Positions 8,832-19,195 of a stretch of DNA of 64,000 nt are shown here, piece by piece. Location of the stretch: the NCBI RefSeq assembly GCF_022662475.1, contig NZ_JAKNQQ010000005.1, positions 62,001-126,000 on the forward strand, read 5' to 3'. The first letter of the stretch is position 1, and each line of letters begins with the position of its first letter. The notes below the pieces were generated by a model. The model saw only the letters and a list, made by a program, of their open reading frames with translations. It searched no databases and had not been told where the DNA came from. Source of the stretch: Sphingomonas sp. TREG-RG-20F-R18-01 (GTDB taxonomy: Bacteria > Pseudomonadota > Alphaproteobacteria > Sphingomonadales > Sphingomonadaceae). The translations under genes and the position numbers were made by a program.

Positions 8832-9757
8832 GTTCCGCGCCCCCCGGCGCCTGGCCACCGCGATCGAGCCAGCTCGCGATCCTGATCCCGTTCGGGATCG
8901 TGACGCTGATCTGGGGATCGACCTGGCTCGTCATCCGCGGCCAGCTCGGTGTCGTTCCCGCGAGCTGGTCGGTGACCTACCGCTTCCTGATCGCCGGCGT
9001 CGTGATGGCGGGCTATGCGCTTGCACGGCGGGAGCGACTGCGGCTCGATGCGCGGGGGTGGCGGTTTGCGATCCTGCTCGGCCTCGCACAATTCTGCCTC
9101 AACTTCAACTTCGTCTACCGCGCGGAGATGCACATCACGTCAGGCCTGGTGGCAGTGGTGTTCGCGCTGATGCTGCTCCCCAATGCGGTGTTCGGGCGAA
9201 TCTTCCTCGGGCAGAAACTGGGGCGGCAACTGGTCGTCGGGATGGGCGTCGCGATGGCGGGCGTGGCCCTTCTGTTCCTGCGCGAGATGCGGGTCGATCC
9301 GCACGGGCCTACGCAAGTGCTGATCGGGATCGGCTTTACCGTCCTCGCGATCTTCTCCGCCTCCACCGCCAACGTGATGCAAGGCACGCAGACCGCGCGG
9401 GGGTATCCGATGATCCCGATGCTCGCTGTGGCGATGTTCCTGGGCGCGCTATTCGACGGGGCGTTCGCCTGGATCACGACCGGGCCGCCGGTGTTCGAGC
9501 CGACGCTCGCCTATGTCGCGGCGACGCTCTACCTCGGCGTATTTGCCTCCGCGATCGCCTTTCCGCTCTATTTCGGCGTGCTCCGCGTGATCGGCCCGGC
9601 GAAGGCGGCCTATTCGGGCGTTATGGTGCCGGTGATCGCGATGTGCCTGTCGACGCTGTTCGAGGGTTATCGCTGGTCGGCGCTGGCAGCGGCGGGCGCG
9701 GCGCTGGTCGTCGGCGGGCTGGTCATCGCGCTCAAGGCGCGCAGACCCGCGCGATAG
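8828..9757 (+). CDS. EamA/DMT-family transporter
   Basis: An inner-membrane protein of about 309 residues with about ten hydrophobic segments in two EamA halves, typical of drug/metabolite exporters. The N-terminus (IPFGIVTLIWGSTWLVIRGQLG) and the second half (LAYVAATLYLGVFASAIAF) match the family pattern. No ATG lies near the N-terminus. The TTG at 8828, overlapping the aldolase stop (TTGA), gives a complete first helix. The substrate is unknown; coupling to the aldolase hints at amino acids, which is inference. Its last 91 bases overlap the convergent SDR gene. Confidence 0.85.
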   Translation: MSSAPPGAWPPRSSQLAILIPFGIVTLIWGSTWLVIRGQLGVVPASWSVTYRFLIAGVVMAGYALARRERLRLDARGWRFAILLGLAQFCLNFNFVYRAEMHITSGLVAVVFALMLLPNAVFGRIFLGQKLGRQLVVGMGVAMAGVALLFLREMRVDPHGPTQVLIGIGFTVLAIFSASTANVMQGTQTARGYPMIPMLAVAMFLGALFDGAFAWITTGPPVFEPTLAYVAATLYLGVFASAIAFPLYFGVLRVIGPAKAAYSGVMVPVIAMCLSTLFEGYRWSALAAAGAALVVGGLVIALKARRPAR

Positions 9758-10503
9758 TCCGGGTAGCGCGGGGTCCAGTACAGCACGCGCCTGGCCTTGC
9801 CGTTCGCGACCCGGCGGTTCTCGGCGTAGAAGCCCTGCGCCATCGCCGATAGCGTCTCGAGCGCGACGAACGGCGGCGGGGCCATCCCGAGCAGCCGCGC
9901 GGCGAAGTCGACCACGTCGTTCTGGCTCGCGGGCAGGTCGTCGGCGAGGTTGTACGCGCCCGGCGGGCCGTTCATCCCCGCGATTACGCCCGAGACGATG
10001 TCGTCGACATGGCAGCGGCTGAACACCTGCCCCGGAGCCTCGATCCGGTGCGCCGCACCGCTCGCGACCCGGTCGAGCGGGGAACGGCCGGGGCCGTAGA
10101 TGCCCGGCAGCCGAAAGACATGCGCGCCCGCCGCGAGCCACGCTGAATCCGCCTCCGCGCGAGCACTACGACGGCCGGTACCGGTCGGAGTGGTTTCATC
10201 GACCCACGCGCCGTTCGCGTCGCCATAGACGCCGGTCGAGGATAGATAGCCGCGCCATCCGCCGAGCCGGGCAAGGTCGGCGCCATAGGCCGCGAGGACG
10301 GGGTCGGTTTCGTTCGCCGGGGGGACCGAGGACAGGACGTGCGTGGCCACTGCGATCTCGCGCCGCACCGCGTCCATGTCGTCGAAGCTGATCGTCCCCG
10401 CGCGCCCGTCACGGCTGGTGCCGACGACGCGCCAGCCGTCCTGGCGCAACCGGTCCGCGAGATGCTGGGCGGTGTAGCCGAGGCCGAAGATCAACAGGCG
10501 CAT
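9667..10503 (-). CDS. NAD-dependent epimerase/dehydratase-like (atypical SDR) protein
   Basis: A 278-residue Rossmann protein of the YeeZ-like extended/atypical SDR type. The N-terminal strand and nucleotide motif is LLIFGLGYTAQHLA. SSTGVYGDANGAWVDETTP is the SDR active-site region, but the usual YxxxK is not present in normal form. FRLPGIYGPGR and a VDD segment follow. Substrate is unknown. The final roughly 30 codons, low-complexity Ala/Ser/Pro, lie antisense to the end of the EamA gene, so the real function may end before them. The start ATG at 10503 directly precedes the Rossmann strand. Confidence 0.8.
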   Translation of the reverse strand: MRLLIFGLGYTAQHLADRLRQDGWRVVGTSRDGRAGTISFDDMDAVRREIAVATHVLSSVPPANETDPVLAAYGADLARLGGWRGYLSSTGVYGDANGAWVDETTPTGTGRRSARAEADSAWLAAGAHVFRLPGIYGPGRSPLDRVASGAAHRIEAPGQVFSRCHVDDIVSGVIAGMNGPPGAYNLADDLPASQNDVVDFAARLLGMAPPPFVALETLSAMAQGFYAENRRVANGKARRVLYWTPRYPDYRAGLRALSAMTSPPTTSAAPAAASADQR

Positions 10504-10535
10504 TATATCCTTGCCCTTATTCTAACCTCACCCTT

Positions 10536-10634
10536 CCCCGGCGCAGGCCGGGGCCCAGGAGCGAAACGTTTCGTCATCGCGCGAAGTTTCCAGTTACAGA
10601 AACCAGCGCTACTGGGCCCCGGCCTTCGCCGGGG
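10536..10634. repeat. REP-like inverted-repeat element
   Basis: One copy of the dispersed element with arms CCCCGGCGCAGGCCGGGG and CCCCGGCCTTCGCCGGGG about 60 bases apart. It lies between the SDR gene and the 3' end of the M28 peptidase gene. Confidence 0.85.
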
Positions 10635-10655
10635 AAGTGAAGAAGATGTGTCCCC

Positions 10656-12272
10656 TCATTTCGCGCCATATCCCCCATAGAGCAGCCCGAAGAAATCGCC
10701 CTTGTTCCATCGCGGCCGCGCGTCGCCATCGGCGATCTCGCGCGCGATCGCGTAGTTGGCGTTGACGAAGCGGATCCCCTGCGCCCAGTCGATCGGCTGC
10801 GTGAGATCGTCCGAGACCTGGTGATAGCGGTGCGCGAAGAAGTCGGCGGTCGCGGCCTTGCCCGGGCCCTTCTGCCCCGGCCACAGGAACACCGACGGCA
10901 CCCCCTGCTGGACGAACCGATAATGGTCGGACCGCACGAAGATGCCCTGCGCGGGATCGGGATCGGGCGACATCGTCACCCCCAGCGTCCCGACCGCCTT
11001 CGCCACGATCGGCCCGAGTGTCGAACGATCCGCGCCGAACACGGTCATGTCCTCGAACGGATAGGACAGGATCGGCATGTCGAGATTGACGTCCGCGACT
11101 ATGCTGCGGATCGGCACGGTCGGGTGGCGCGCGAAATAATCCGAGCCGACCAGCCCTTTTTCCTCCGCGGTGACCGCCAGGAACAGGATCGAACGGCGCG
11201 GCGGCTTGCCCGACGCCTTGAAGCGTTTCGCTTCCTCGATCAGCGCGGCGATCCCGACGGCGTTATCCTCCGCGCCATTGTAGATCAGGTCGCCCGTCCC
11301 CTCCGCCTTGACGCCCAGATGGTCGAGATGCGCCGACAGCACCACGACCTCCTGGCCGAGCGCCGGATCGCGCCCACGGATCATCCCCGCGACGTTGGCA
11401 CTGCTCGCCGGTTCGAATGCGGTACGAATCGCCACCGCGAGGTTGGCGGCGAGCGGTTCGGCGGTGAAGCGCGCCTCGGCGTTCGCGGACCGGTCAAGGA
11501 TCGTCTTCCACGCCGTCCGCGCGCCCGTGAACAGCTTGGCCGCGCCGCTCGCGCTCAGCGTGGCGAGTTGCGGCGCGCCCGGCATGTCGCCGGTTCCGTC
11601 GCGAAGCGCCCAGGTCGTGCGCGCGCGGTCCCAGCCGCCGCCGCCGGGGGGCAGGACGCCGCGCGTCAGCAGGATCGTGCCGACTGCCCCGTGCGCCGCG
11701 GCGATCACCGCCTTGGTCGCGGGGCTCTGGAAATGCGCGCGTTCCTCGCTCTGGAAGCTTTCGGGCGCGCCGCCAAAGAAAGCGACGATCTTGCCGCGCA
11801 CGTCGACGCCCGCATAATCGTCGCGCTTGTAGCGCGGTGCGACGATTCCCTGCCCGACGAACACGACCCGCGCATCCAGCGTGGTGCGCGCCGCCCCGGC
11901 GATCGCGCCCGGGGTAAAGTCGTCCCCGAACATCAGCGGTTGCGGCCCCGCCCCCGGGCGCGTCAGCACGACATCGCCGTGGTCGGCGGGACGATAACTG
12001 ACGAGCGGCACGGTCTGCAGATAGCCACCGTCGTCACCCGCAGGCGCGAGCCCCGCCGCGAAGAACTGCGCCGCGACATATTGCGCGGCAATCGCATATT
12101 CGGGACTCGCCGCGTCCCGCCCGCGCAGCGCGTCCGAGGCGAGGAACAGGACATGCGCCTTCATCTGCGCCTGATCGTCGGGCAGGGCGGCGGCCAGCGG
12201 TACGCGCGGCGTCTCGGCGCGAACGGCAGGCGCCAGTGTCGCGAGCACGATAAGGAGGAAGCTACGCATCAT
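10656..12272 (-). CDS. M28-family zinc aminopeptidase, exported
   Basis: A 538-residue peptidase with a signal peptide (about 1-19, SFLLIVLATLAPAVRAE). A protease-associated (PA) type insert follows (about 120-230), then the M28 catalytic domain. Metal ligands are visible in VVVLSAHLDHLG, YNGAEDNAVGIA and the catalytic AVTAEEKGLVGS, with a later aspartate in VADVNLDMP and a histidine in VRSDHYRF. It probably trims N-terminal residues of peptides in the periplasm or outside. Two adjacent ATGs (12272 and 12269) are possible starts. It is divergent from pepN, about 100 bases apart. Confidence 0.9.
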   Translation of the reverse strand: MMRSFLLIVLATLAPAVRAETPRVPLAAALPDDQAQMKAHVLFLASDALRGRDAASPEYAIAAQYVAAQFFAAGLAPAGDDGGYLQTVPLVSYRPADHGDVVLTRPGAGPQPLMFGDDFTPGAIAGAARTTLDARVVFVGQGIVAPRYKRDDYAGVDVRGKIVAFFGGAPESFQSEERAHFQSPATKAVIAAAHGAVGTILLTRGVLPPGGGGWDRARTTWALRDGTGDMPGAPQLATLSASGAAKLFTGARTAWKTILDRSANAEARFTAEPLAANLAVAIRTAFEPASSANVAGMIRGRDPALGQEVVVLSAHLDHLGVKAEGTGDLIYNGAEDNAVGIAALIEEAKRFKASGKPPRRSILFLAVTAEEKGLVGSDYFARHPTVPIRSIVADVNLDMPILSYPFEDMTVFGADRSTLGPIVAKAVGTLGVTMSPDPDPAQGIFVRSDHYRFVQQGVPSVFLWPGQKGPGKAATADFFAHRYHQVSDDLTQPIDWAQGIRFVNANYAIAREIADGDARPRWNKGDFFGLLYGGYGAK

Positions 12273-12371
12273 CCCGCCGGGGGTAGCAGTCGCGCGAGGC
12301 GAGGCAAGCCGGTTGCGCACGCCACGCGATTTCGGTGGCACGTCCGCCACGTGCCCCTTACATCTCGGACA

Positions 12372-14978
12372 ATGCTCGACATCCAGACCAGCCTCGCCCA
12401 GCCCCATGTCACCCGTCGCGCGGATTATGCCGCGCCTGACTGGCAGGTCCCGGAAATCGCGCTGGATTTCGATCTCGATCCGGCGCGGACCCGCGTCCGC
12501 GCGACGCTGCACGTGCTGCGCAGCGACGCGCATCACCGCCCGCTCCGTCTCGATGGCGACGGGCTGACCCTCCTTTCGGTCAAGGTCGACGACGTCCCGG
12601 TCAACGACTGGGTGATCGAGGACGGCACCCTGGTGCTGACGCTGCCCGGCTCCGCGCATACCGTCGAGACCGAAGTCGAGATCGCGCCCGATCGCAACAC
12701 CCAGCTGATGGGACTCTACGCCTCGGGCGGTAATCTCTGCACCCAGTGCGAGGCCGAGGGCTTCCGCCGCATCACCTTCTTCCCCGATCGCCCCGACGTG
12801 CTGAGCCGCTACAGCGTGCGGATGACGGCGGACAAGGCGCGCTATCCGGTGCTGCTGGCGAATGGCGACCCGGTCGCGCAGGGCGATGCGGGCGACGGGC
12901 GGCATTGGGCGGCGTGGAACGACCCCTTCCCCAAGCCTTGCTACCTGTTCGCGCTCGTGGCGGGCGACCTGGCGGTCAATCGCGGCAGCTTCGTCACCAG
13001 CTCGGGCCGGACGGTCGAGCTCGGCATCTGGGTCCGCGCGGGCGATCTGGAGCGCACGCACCACGCGCTCGACGCGCTCAAGACCTCGATGGCGTGGGAC
13101 GAGCGGGTCTATGGCCGCGAATATGACCTCGACGTGTTCAACATCGTCGCGGTCGACGATTTCAACTTCGGCGCAATGGAGAACAAGGGGCTCAACATCT
13201 TCAACAGCCGCTACATCCTGGCGGACCCCGACACTGCGACCGATTACGATTACGACGCGATCGCCGCCGTCGTCGCGCACGAATATTTCCACAACTGGTC
13301 GGGCAACCGCGTCACCTGCCGCGACTGGTTCCAGCTGTCGCTGAAGGAAGGGTTCACGGTCTACCGCGACCAGACCTTCTCCGCCGACCAGGGTTCCGCC
13401 GCGGTCAAGCGGATCGAGGACGTGCGGGGCCTGCGCGCCGCGCAATTCCCCGAGGATGCCGGGCCACTCGCCCATCCGATCCGGCCCGACGCCTATCAGG
13501 AAATCTCGAACTTCTACACGGCCACCATCTACAACAAGGGTGCCGAGATCATCCGGATGCTGGCCACGATCCTCGGCCCGGACCGCTTCCGCGCCGGCAC
13601 CGACCTGTATTTCGACCGGTTCGATGGGACCGCGGCGACGTGCGAGGATTTCGTCGCAAGCCTCGAGGAAGCGAGCGGCGTCGACCTCAAGCAATTTCGG
13701 CGCTGGTACGGCCAGGCGGGCACGCCACGCGTCACCGCGTCGCTGACGCACCATCTGGGGTCGGCGCGCGCGGAACTGGTGCTGACGCAGCGCACTCCGC
13801 CGACGCCGGGGCAGCCGGACAAGCTCCCGGTCGTCCTGCCGCTCAAGATCAAGCTGTTCGGGGCGGAGACCGGCCATGCGCTGACCGACGAGCAGACAAT
13901 CCTGCTGACCAACGCCGAGCAGACGATCGTGTTCGAGACCGTCACCGAACGCCCGGTACTGTCGATCAACCGCGGCTTCTCTGCGCCTGCGATCATCGCG
14001 ACCGACCGGACCGCGGAGGATCTCGCCTTCCTCGGCGCGCGGGACGACGATCCGTTCGCGCGCTACGAGGCGTTGCAGCAGCTGATGCTCGACACGCTCG
14101 TCCAAGGTGCGTCGCAGGGCCGCGCCGATCATGCGGCGGTGGTGGCCGCGATCAGGGGTACGCTTGCCGATGCCACGCTCGACTCGGCGTTCATCGCAGA
14201 AGCCGTGCTGCTCCCTTCGGAGAGTTTCATCGGCGACCAGCTCGCGATCGTCGACCCCGAGGCGATCTTCCGCGCGCGTGAGTCGCTCCGGCGCGACATC
14301 GGGCGGGCGCTCGAGAGCGAATGGCGGTCGGCCTATGACCGCGCCCGGGCGAACACGACCGGCGGCTATGTCTACTCACCCGACGCCAAGGGCCAGCGCC
14401 GGCTCAAGGCGGTCGCGCTGGGTTATATCGCGGTATCGGGCGCGTCGGACGCGGGCGACCTCGCGTTCGCGCAGTTCGAGGCGGCGGACAACATGACCGA
14501 CCGGCAGAGCGCGCTGACCACATTGGTCGGGGGCGAGGCCCCGCAGCGCGAGCCAGCGCTCGACATCTTCTACAATCGCTACAGCGACAATGCGCTGGTG
14601 CTCGACAAGTGGTTTTCGGTGCAGGCGATGGCGCCGCGCGACGATACTGGCGCAGCGGTCGAGGCGCTGTCGCGGCATCGCGACTTCACTTTGTCCAACC
14701 CGAACCGCGCGCGCGCGCTGATCGGGGCGTTCGGGGTGAACCAGCGTGCGTTCAATGCGGCGTCGGGGGCGGGGTATCGCTTCCTGGCGGACCAGTTGAT
14801 CGCGCTCGACAAGCTCAACCCACAGACCGCGGCCAAGCTGATCCCGCCGCTCGGGCGCTGGCGGCGGTTCGATCCGGCGCGGGCGGGGTTGATGCGCGCC
14901 GAGCTCGAGCGGATCGTCGCGACGCCGGGGCTGTCGAAGGACATGTTCGAGCAGGCGTCGAAGAGTCTGGCGGGGTAA
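12372..14978 (+). CDS. pepN: Aminopeptidase N
   Basis: An 868-residue cytoplasmic M1 metallo-aminopeptidase of the E. coli PepN type. The substrate-recognition motif is FGAMENKG. The zinc site is HEYFHNWSGNRVTCRDWFQL, followed by the third ligand in LKEGFTVYRD. Length is close to E. coli PepN (870), and the C-terminal helical domain (ALSRHRDFTLSNPNRARAL) is complete. The ATG at 12372 starts the standard N-terminal beta domain; the frame is open far upstream only because it is antisense to the M28 gene. A repeat element follows the stop codon. Confidence 0.96.
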   Translation: MLDIQTSLAQPHVTRRADYAAPDWQVPEIALDFDLDPARTRVRATLHVLRSDAHHRPLRLDGDGLTLLSVKVDDVPVNDWVIEDGTLVLTLPGSAHTVETEVEIAPDRNTQLMGLYASGGNLCTQCEAEGFRRITFFPDRPDVLSRYSVRMTADKARYPVLLANGDPVAQGDAGDGRHWAAWNDPFPKPCYLFALVAGDLAVNRGSFVTSSGRTVELGIWVRAGDLERTHHALDALKTSMAWDERVYGREYDLDVFNIVAVDDFNFGAMENKGLNIFNSRYILADPDTATDYDYDAIAAVVAHEYFHNWSGNRVTCRDWFQLSLKEGFTVYRDQTFSADQGSAAVKRIEDVRGLRAAQFPEDAGPLAHPIRPDAYQEISNFYTATIYNKGAEIIRMLATILGPDRFRAGTDLYFDRFDGTAATCEDFVASLEEASGVDLKQFRRWYGQAGTPRVTASLTHHLGSARAELVLTQRTPPTPGQPDKLPVVLPLKIKLFGAETGHALTDEQTILLTNAEQTIVFETVTERPVLSINRGFSAPAIIATDRTAEDLAFLGARDDDPFARYEALQQLMLDTLVQGASQGRADHAAVVAAIRGTLADATLDSAFIAEAVLLPSESFIGDQLAIVDPEAIFRARESLRRDIGRALESEWRSAYDRARANTTGGYVYSPDAKGQRRLKAVALGYIAVSGASDAGDLAFAQFEAADNMTDRQSALTTLVGGEAPQREPALDIFYNRYSDNALVLDKWFSVQAMAPRDDTGAAVEALSRHRDFTLSNPNRARALIGAFGVNQRAFNAASGAGYRFLADQLIALDKLNPQTAAKLIPPLGRWRRFDPARAGLMRAELERIVATPGLSKDMFEQASKSLAG

Positions 14979-15004
14979 GGGAGATCACTGGCCGGTAATT
15001 GCTT

Positions 15005-15102
15005 CCCCGGCGAAGGCCGGGGCCCAGTAGCGCGCCGGATCGTGGAAGCCGCTGCGCGCTGTTACTGCTGCCATCACGACTGGGCCCCGGCCTTCGCCGG
15101 GG
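15005..15102. repeat. REP-like inverted-repeat element
   Basis: A copy with near-perfect arms (CCCCGGCGAAGGCCGGGG and its reverse complement), placed between the convergent 3' ends of pepN and the 45-residue ORF. Confidence 0.88.
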
Positions 15103-15115
15103 AAGCAGTTCGTCG

Positions 15116-15253
15116 TTAACGCGTCGCCGCAACCTCGGTCCGCGTAGCGGCGTGCGCGCCCTCGACCGGGTGCAACGTGACGAGCGCGACCGCGCCCAGC
15201 GCGAAGCCGCCAACGAACTGCCAGATGAAATCGGACTTCAGGATGCTGCGCAT
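15116..15253 (-). CDS. Small membrane protein, 45 aa, unknown function
   Basis: A short ORF with a good ribosome binding site (GAAGAGG seven bases before the ATG at 15253). The peptide starts MRSILKSDFIWQF and has one hydrophobic segment (FVGGFALGAVALVTL), then a polar tail with His, Arg and Glu. It resembles small single-pass membrane peptides often found in sphingomonads. It lies 132 bases downstream of aspC on the same strand. No function can be named. Confidence 0.5.
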   Translation of the reverse strand: MRSILKSDFIWQFVGGFALGAVALVTLHPVEGAHAATRTEVAATR

Positions 15254-15385
15254 CGTCTTACCTCTTCGTCGCCGGCAGAAACGCCAGAAAACGTAGCGGT
15301 CAGATCGTCCTCATGCTGCACCGCGACAAGAGCCAAATTGCAAACGCAGCGTTGCCAAAAGCTGAACGATCGTTTCGGGTGCGGT

Positions 15386-16594
<1,209 letters not shown>

Positions 16595-16621
16595 CTAAAT
16601 CACGAAGGGTCGGGCGTGCGC

Positions 16622-18403
16622 TTATCGCGCCGCTGGCGCCGTCGCAACCGTTCGTCGCGCACGAATCAGACCGCGCACTGCATTGCCGATGAAAAATTCG
16701 TGCGCCAGTTCGGCCGCGGTGACCATCCCCTCGACCGCGCGCCCGCTCGCCAGCAGGTCCGCGCGCAGCACCCCGGGCAGCAGGCCGTCGGCCAGCGGCG
16801 GTGTCACCAGCACATCGCCGCGGGGGACGAACAGCGACGTGAAGCTGCCTTCGGTCAGCCGCCCATCCGGACGCTCGAACACGACTTCGAATGCCCCGGA
16901 TGCCGCCCGCGCCTGATCGTAGAAGCGACGGTCGCTCGTCTTGTGGCGCAGCCTGATATCGGCGACCGCAACCGGTAAGGGCATGACGGCAACGGCGACC
17001 GGCTGATCGGAGGCAACCGGCATCGCGCTGACCTCGATCGCAACCATGCCACTCGGCGCCAGCAGCAAGCGGACTCGCGACGCCACGCGCAGGCGGAAGG
17101 TCGCGGCCTGAAGTTCGTTACGGGCGGTGTGGCGATCGAACACGAAGTCGAACGCACGCGCGCTCGCGGCGAGCCGTTCGAGATGCCGGTCGAGCAACAG
17201 CAAGCCCTGTTCCGGGTCGAACCCCATGGTTTCGATCAGATCGAACCGCCCCGCGCGATGCGTGAGGAAGGCGAGCTTTGCCCGCGCTTCGTCCCACTCG
17301 GCAGCGGGATCCGAATCGGCGACGATGCCCCCGCCCGCCCCGAGCGTCGCCGTGTCCTCGCCCTTCGGCCAGGTCAGCGTGCGAATCGCGACGTTCGCCA
17401 TCGCGTCGCCGGTCGCGTCGAAGCGGGCGATCGTGCCGGTGTAGAGGCCGCGCGGCGACGGCTCGATCCGCCCGATCGCCTGCATCGCCGCAATCTTCGG
17501 TGCGCCGGTGATCGACCCGCACGGGAACAGCGCCGCCAGCACGTCCACCGCATCGTTCCCCGGCGCGATGTCCGCGGTGATGGTCGATACCATCTGGTGC
17601 ACCGTCGGATAGGTCTCGACCGCGAACAGCGTCGGCACCGCGACCGATCCCGCGCGCGCGACGCGGGCGAGATCGTTGCGCATCAGGTCCACGATCATCA
17701 GATTTTCGGCGCGCTGCTTGGTATCCTGCGCGAGCGCCGTCGCGGCCGACCTGTCCGCGTCGTGCGCAGCCTGGCGCCGCGCCGTGCCTTTCATCGGACG
17801 GCAGGTCAGCCGCTCCCTCTCCAGCGCAAAGAACAGCTCGGGCGACAGCGAGAGGATCGTCGCCGCGCCCGTGTCGATGAGCGCGCCGAACCCGGCGGCC
17901 GCGCTGCGCCGCAGCCGCGCGTACAGCGACAGCGGGTCGCCGCGGACCTGCATCGTGGCGCGATAGGTCAGGTTCGCCTGGTACAATCCCCCCGCGACGA
18001 TCTCCGCCTGGACTGCCGCAAACTGCGCATCGTAGGCCAGGGGATCGATCGCCGGCACAGGCTCGGAATTCCATGCCCCGGCCGGATCGGGCAGCAACGC
18101 GGCGACCGCATCGGGGGCGATCTCAGCATAATCGGCAAAGATCCCGAACCAGGCCAAAGGCTGGTCCGTCGCGATCGGTCGCGGCACCGCGGGCTCGAAG
18201 GCGCCTGCCGCCTCATAGGCCAGGAAGCCGACCGCGTGCAGCCCGGCATGCCGTGCCGCCCGTATCGCCGCCAGCACCCCGTCCACCTCCGCGACCGTAT
18301 GCGCCTCGACGATCCGGAGCGGATCGACATACAGCCGCGCCGGAGCGCCGTCCGGGCGGGCATCGTCGAGCAGGACGAAGGGCTTGGTCTGGTGGCTCAG
18401 CAT
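16622..18403 (-). CDS. pabB: Aminodeoxychorismate synthase component I fused to aminodeoxychorismate lyase (PabB-PabC)
   Basis: A 593-residue fusion for p-aminobenzoate, and so folate, synthesis. Residues about 1-380 are the chorismate-binding PabB domain (MKGTARR, LMIVDLMRNDLARVARAG, and the signature PCGSITGAPKIAAMQAIG). Residues about 390-593 are a class IV aminotransferase-type lyase (FDLIETMGFDPEQG, the PLP lysine in RHKTSDRRFYDQAR, and LTEGSFTSLFV). One polypeptide could therefore convert chorismate through aminodeoxychorismate to PABA, given a PabA glutaminase supplied elsewhere. Such fusions are known in alphaproteobacteria. Confidence 0.93.
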   Translation of the reverse strand: MLSHQTKPFVLLDDARPDGAPARLYVDPLRIVEAHTVAEVDGVLAAIRAARHAGLHAVGFLAYEAAGAFEPAVPRPIATDQPLAWFGIFADYAEIAPDAVAALLPDPAGAWNSEPVPAIDPLAYDAQFAAVQAEIVAGGLYQANLTYRATMQVRGDPLSLYARLRRSAAAGFGALIDTGAATILSLSPELFFALERERLTCRPMKGTARRQAAHDADRSAATALAQDTKQRAENLMIVDLMRNDLARVARAGSVAVPTLFAVETYPTVHQMVSTITADIAPGNDAVDVLAALFPCGSITGAPKIAAMQAIGRIEPSPRGLYTGTIARFDATGDAMANVAIRTLTWPKGEDTATLGAGGGIVADSDPAAEWDEARAKLAFLTHRAGRFDLIETMGFDPEQGLLLLDRHLERLAASARAFDFVFDRHTARNELQAATFRLRVASRVRLLLAPSGMVAIEVSAMPVASDQPVAVAVMPLPVAVADIRLRHKTSDRRFYDQARAASGAFEVVFERPDGRLTEGSFTSLFVPRGDVLVTPPLADGLLPGVLRADLLASGRAVEGMVTAAELAHEFFIGNAVRGLIRARRTVATAPAAR

Positions 18404-18419
18404 GTCTGCGGATCAGATG

Positions 18420-18455
18420 CCCCGTCAGGCGCCCCGGGGGCAAGCCCCGGCGTCA
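18420..18455. repeat. GC-rich hairpin in pabB upstream gap
   Basis: A short inverted repeat around GCCCCGGGGGCAAGCCCCGG lies between the divergent pabB and metallo-hydrolase genes. It is unlike the 100-bp REP-like family and was seen once. Confidence 0.35.
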
Positions 18456-18507
18456 CCAACGCCACCCGCGTCTTGCTCCCTATCCCGCGCCACCGTATTC
18501 ACGGGCC

Positions 18508-19167
18508 ATGAGCACCCCACCCCTTCGCGCCGCGATCCTTCCGGTTACCCCGCTCCAGCAGAATTGCACCTTGCTGTGGTGCACCGCGACGATGCGCGGC
18601 GCGTTTGTCGATCCCGGCGGCGACCTCCCGCGGCTGCACGCAGCCGCGGCGCAGCACGGCGTGACGATCGAGAAGATCATCCTGACCCATGGCCATATCG
18701 ACCATTGCGGAGAGGCCAAGCCGCTCGCGGACGCGCTCGGCGTACAGATCGAGGGACCGCATGAGGAGGATCGCTTCCTGACCTCGACCCTGTCGGAAAG
18801 CGGGGCACAATATGGCATCCCCGGCGTCAACTTCGAATCCGACCGATGGCTGGTCGAGGGGGACACGGTGACCGTCGGCGATCTCGTGCTCGACGTCTAT
18901 GAAACGCCCGGGCACACGCCCGGCCACGTGATCTTCCATCACGCCCCGTCGAAGCTCGCGATCGTCGGCGACGTGCTGTTCGCCGGTTCGGTCGGTCGTA
19001 CCGATTTCCCCCGCGGCAATCACCAGCACCTGATCGACTCGATCGTGACCAAACTCTGGCCGCTCGGCGACGACACGACGTTCCTGCCGGGCCACGGCCC
19101 TGCCAGCACCTTCGCGCACGAGCGCCAGACCAACATGTTCGTCAGCGACGCAGCGCTCGCTGCCTGA
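18508..19167 (+). CDS. MBL-fold metallo-hydrolase (glyoxalase II-like)
   Basis: A 219-residue metallo-beta-lactamase-fold hydrolase. The metal-binding motif is LTHGHIDHCGEAK. Later ligands are YETPGHTPGHV, IVGDVLFAGSVGRTDFP and FLPGHGPAST. This set and the length match the YcbL-like type II glyoxalase subgroup, which may hydrolyse S-lactoylglutathione or another thioester. The ATG at 18508 starts directly before the first strand. It is divergent from pabB and converges on the MAPEG gene, with a hairpin between. Confidence 0.88.
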   Translation: MSTPPLRAAILPVTPLQQNCTLLWCTATMRGAFVDPGGDLPRLHAAAAQHGVTIEKIILTHGHIDHCGEAKPLADALGVQIEGPHEEDRFLTSTLSESGAQYGIPGVNFESDRWLVEGDTVTVGDLVLDVYETPGHTPGHVIFHHAPSKLAIVGDVLFAGSVGRTDFPRGNHQHLIDSIVTKLWPLGDDTTFLPGHGPASTFAHERQTNMFVSDAALAA

Positions 19168-19173
19168 CCGTCG

Positions 19174-19195
19174 GCGGCATCCTCGGGGATGCCGC
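19174..19195. terminator. Hairpin between convergent genes
   Basis: A perfect 9-bp stem (GCGGCATCC / GGATGCCGC) with a TCGG tetraloop lies exactly between the stops of the metallo-hydrolase and MAPEG genes. It has no T-run and could act in both directions. Confidence 0.55.

Noticed and set aside
10821..14978. 1385-codon frame as one gene
   Set aside because: Only the part from 12372 is real (pepN). The upstream part is antisense to the M28 peptidase gene.
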